From: an uncultured Candidatus Saccharibacteria bacterium
GTDB lineage: Bacteria > Patescibacteriota > Saccharimonadia > Saccharimonadales > Saccharimonadaceae
Reading direction: 5' to 3'
Assembly: GCA_938030585.1 (NCBI GenBank)
Contig: CALHIA010000002.1
Coordinates: 1-14,259, forward strand
Length of the DNA stretch: 14,259 nucleotides
Part shown: one piece after another, positions 13,458-14,259 of the stretch
Layout: the number at the start of each line of letters is the position of its first letter
How positions within the stretch are numbered: the stretch's first letter is position 1
Program-made: the position numbers and the translations under genes
Notes under the pieces: model-generated
What the model was told of the DNA's origin: nothing
Seen by the model: only the letters and a program-made list of their open reading frames with translations
Databases searched by the model: none

Positions 13458-14174
13458 ATGGAATTAAAATTTTTGGGCAGAGGCTCGGCATTCAATGTAA
13501 AAGAGGGGAATACGGCAGCGTATTTTATTGAGGATGACCAATTGTTTCTGATTGATTGCGGTGAAGATGTGTTCGCAAAACTGAAGCAAAAAAGTTTGCT
13601 TGGCAGAGCGAGGACAGTGAGCCTGATGATTACACATACGCATTCGGATCATATTGGCAGTCTGGGAAGTTTGGTGGCCTATTTGTATCTTGTATTGCAT
13701 CGACCGCTGAAAATTATTTTGCCGGATAATGATGAATACGTAAAAACGATTGAGCAGATTTTGCAAGGTTTTGGTTGCATAGAAGAGATGTATGATTTAG
13801 TGCAAGATACGCAGTATGATGAAAAATTTAAAAGTTTTTCAGGAGTACGTTACGTGAAAACTTGGCATTGCGCGGAGCTGATGAGTTTCGGTCTGATTTT
13901 TACCACAAAAGATGGTCTGGTATATTATTCGGGCGATACGAAGGAAATTAAGAATTTGCATTATCTTCTGAGTGAAGGGGTGCAAATCGCGCGGGCTTAT
14001 ATCGACGTGACTTCGGTGAAGAATTCGAACGGGGCACATTTATTTGTGGGAAACTTGGCGATGGTAGTGCCGGAAGATTTAAGAAAGCGGATTTATTGTA
14101 TGCATTTCAATGATGAAAATTGCATCCAGATGGCGCTAGGTTACGGATTTTCTGTAGTGGAATGTGAAGCGTAA
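13458..14174 (+). CDS. Metallo-beta-lactamase-fold hydrolase, RNase Z-like
   Basis: A 238-residue soluble enzyme of the MBL superfamily. The metal ligands are complete: HTHSDH (His60, His62, Asp64, His65), His137 in KTWHCAEL, Asp160 in YYSGDTKE and His216 in CMHFNDE. The opening KFLGRGSAFNVKEGN resembles the FLGTGSA start of RNase Z, and the length suits short single-domain members, but I see no clear flexible arm of true tRNase Z. Substrate is therefore unknown: RNA, cyclic nucleotide or phosphodiester are the likely classes. It stands alone between two terminators, with its own leader and a very strong ribosome binding site. Encoded CCA on the window's tRNA means that tRNA would not need RNase Z for its 3' end in the usual way. 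Confidence 0.85.
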   Translation: MELKFLGRGSAFNVKEGNTAAYFIEDDQLFLIDCGEDVFAKLKQKSLLGRARTVSLMITHTHSDHIGSLGSLVAYLYLVLHRPLKIILPDNDEYVKTIEQILQGFGCIEEMYDLVQDTQYDEKFKSFSGVRYVKTWHCAELMSFGLIFTTKDGLVYYSGDTKEIKNLHYLLSEGVQIARAYIDVTSVKNSNGAHLFVGNLAMVVPEDLRKRIYCMHFNDENCIQMALGYGFSVVECEA

Positions 14175-14180
14175 AGCTTG

Positions 14181-14205
14181 AAGGGAGCAGGAGGCTCCCT
14201 TTTTT
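14181..14205 (+). terminator. Rho-independent terminator after the MBL gene
   Basis: AAGGGAGC pairs perfectly with GCTCCCTT (8 bp) around an AGGAG loop, and the 3' arm runs into six T in a row. It lies 6 nt after the MBL stop. Confidence 0.92.
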
Positions 14206-14209
14206 ATTG

Positions 14210-14215
14210 TAAAAT
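14210..14215 (+). promoter_or_regulatory. Candidate -10 box for the right-edge gene
   Basis: TAAAAT directly follows TTG and ends 6 nt before the ATG at 14222. A normal start distance would place the mRNA 5' end at the start codon itself, with no leader. Confidence 0.5.
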
Positions 14216-14221
14216 AATAAT

Positions 14222-14259
14222 ATGAACCCTGAATTAAAACAGTTTGTAACCAAGTATTT
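14222..14259 (+). CDS. Start of an unidentified gene, cut by the window edge
   Basis: An ATG after a terminator and a -10 box opens a frame that stays open to the last base. Only MNPELKQFVTKY is visible, too little to name. There is no Shine-Dalgarno site, which fits a leaderless start. Confidence 0.55.
   Translation, partial: MNPELKQFVTKY

Overview
The window is a densely packed, all-plus-strand stretch of about 44% G+C by eye, with short intergenic gaps and many 1-4 nt gene overlaps. TGA acts as a normal stop (for example at 715-717 and 5725-5727), which argues against the SR1/Gracilibacteria code. The gene mix suggests a Candidate Phyla Radiation bacterium of the Saccharibacteria (TM7) type: a type IV pilus operon whose PilB lacks the zinc cysteines, a SurA-like membrane protein paired with a bacterial PH-domain protein, and a BspA-like surface protein with a beta-rich N-terminal domain. 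The taxon is inferred from protein character; no marker gene was searched.

Region 1 (1-6266) is a pilus and housekeeping block. It holds the 3' part of a PilO-like gene, a small membrane protein with an EF-hand-like loop, pilB (TTG start), pilT, pilC, an RNase H1 and a CYTH-domain protein. A short promoter before pilT probably splits it into two transcription units. PilB would power pilus extension and PilT retraction at the PilC platform, with PilO as an alignment protein. No pilins or prepilin peptidase lie in the window.

Region 2 (6272-7509) is a two-gene unit: a protein resembling the KwaB (DUF4868) component of the Kiwa anti-phage system, followed 1 nt later by a 61-residue CxxC/CxxC protein. 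No KwaA-like membrane partner is present. This is the best candidate in the window for an unusual or undescribed system.

Region 3 (7510-10158) is a complete Zn/Mn ABC importer: a binding protein with a very long His/Asp metal loop and a membrane anchor instead of a lipobox, then the ATPase and the permease. Region 4 (10174-11588) is an A/T-rich BspA-like leucine-rich-repeat surface protein whose promoter appears to give an almost leaderless mRNA.

Region 5 (11630-13375) starts with an extended -10 promoter and tRNA-Arg(CCT). Only 7 nt after the encoded CCA the PH-domain gene begins, followed by the SurA-like gene and a hairpin terminator, so the tRNA and two mRNAs may share one transcript. 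Region 6 (13376-14205) is a single metallo-beta-lactamase-fold hydrolase gene with an operator-like inverted repeat upstream and its own terminator. At the right edge a new gene starts at 14222, apparently leaderless. No stretch over 300 bases lacks a gene.
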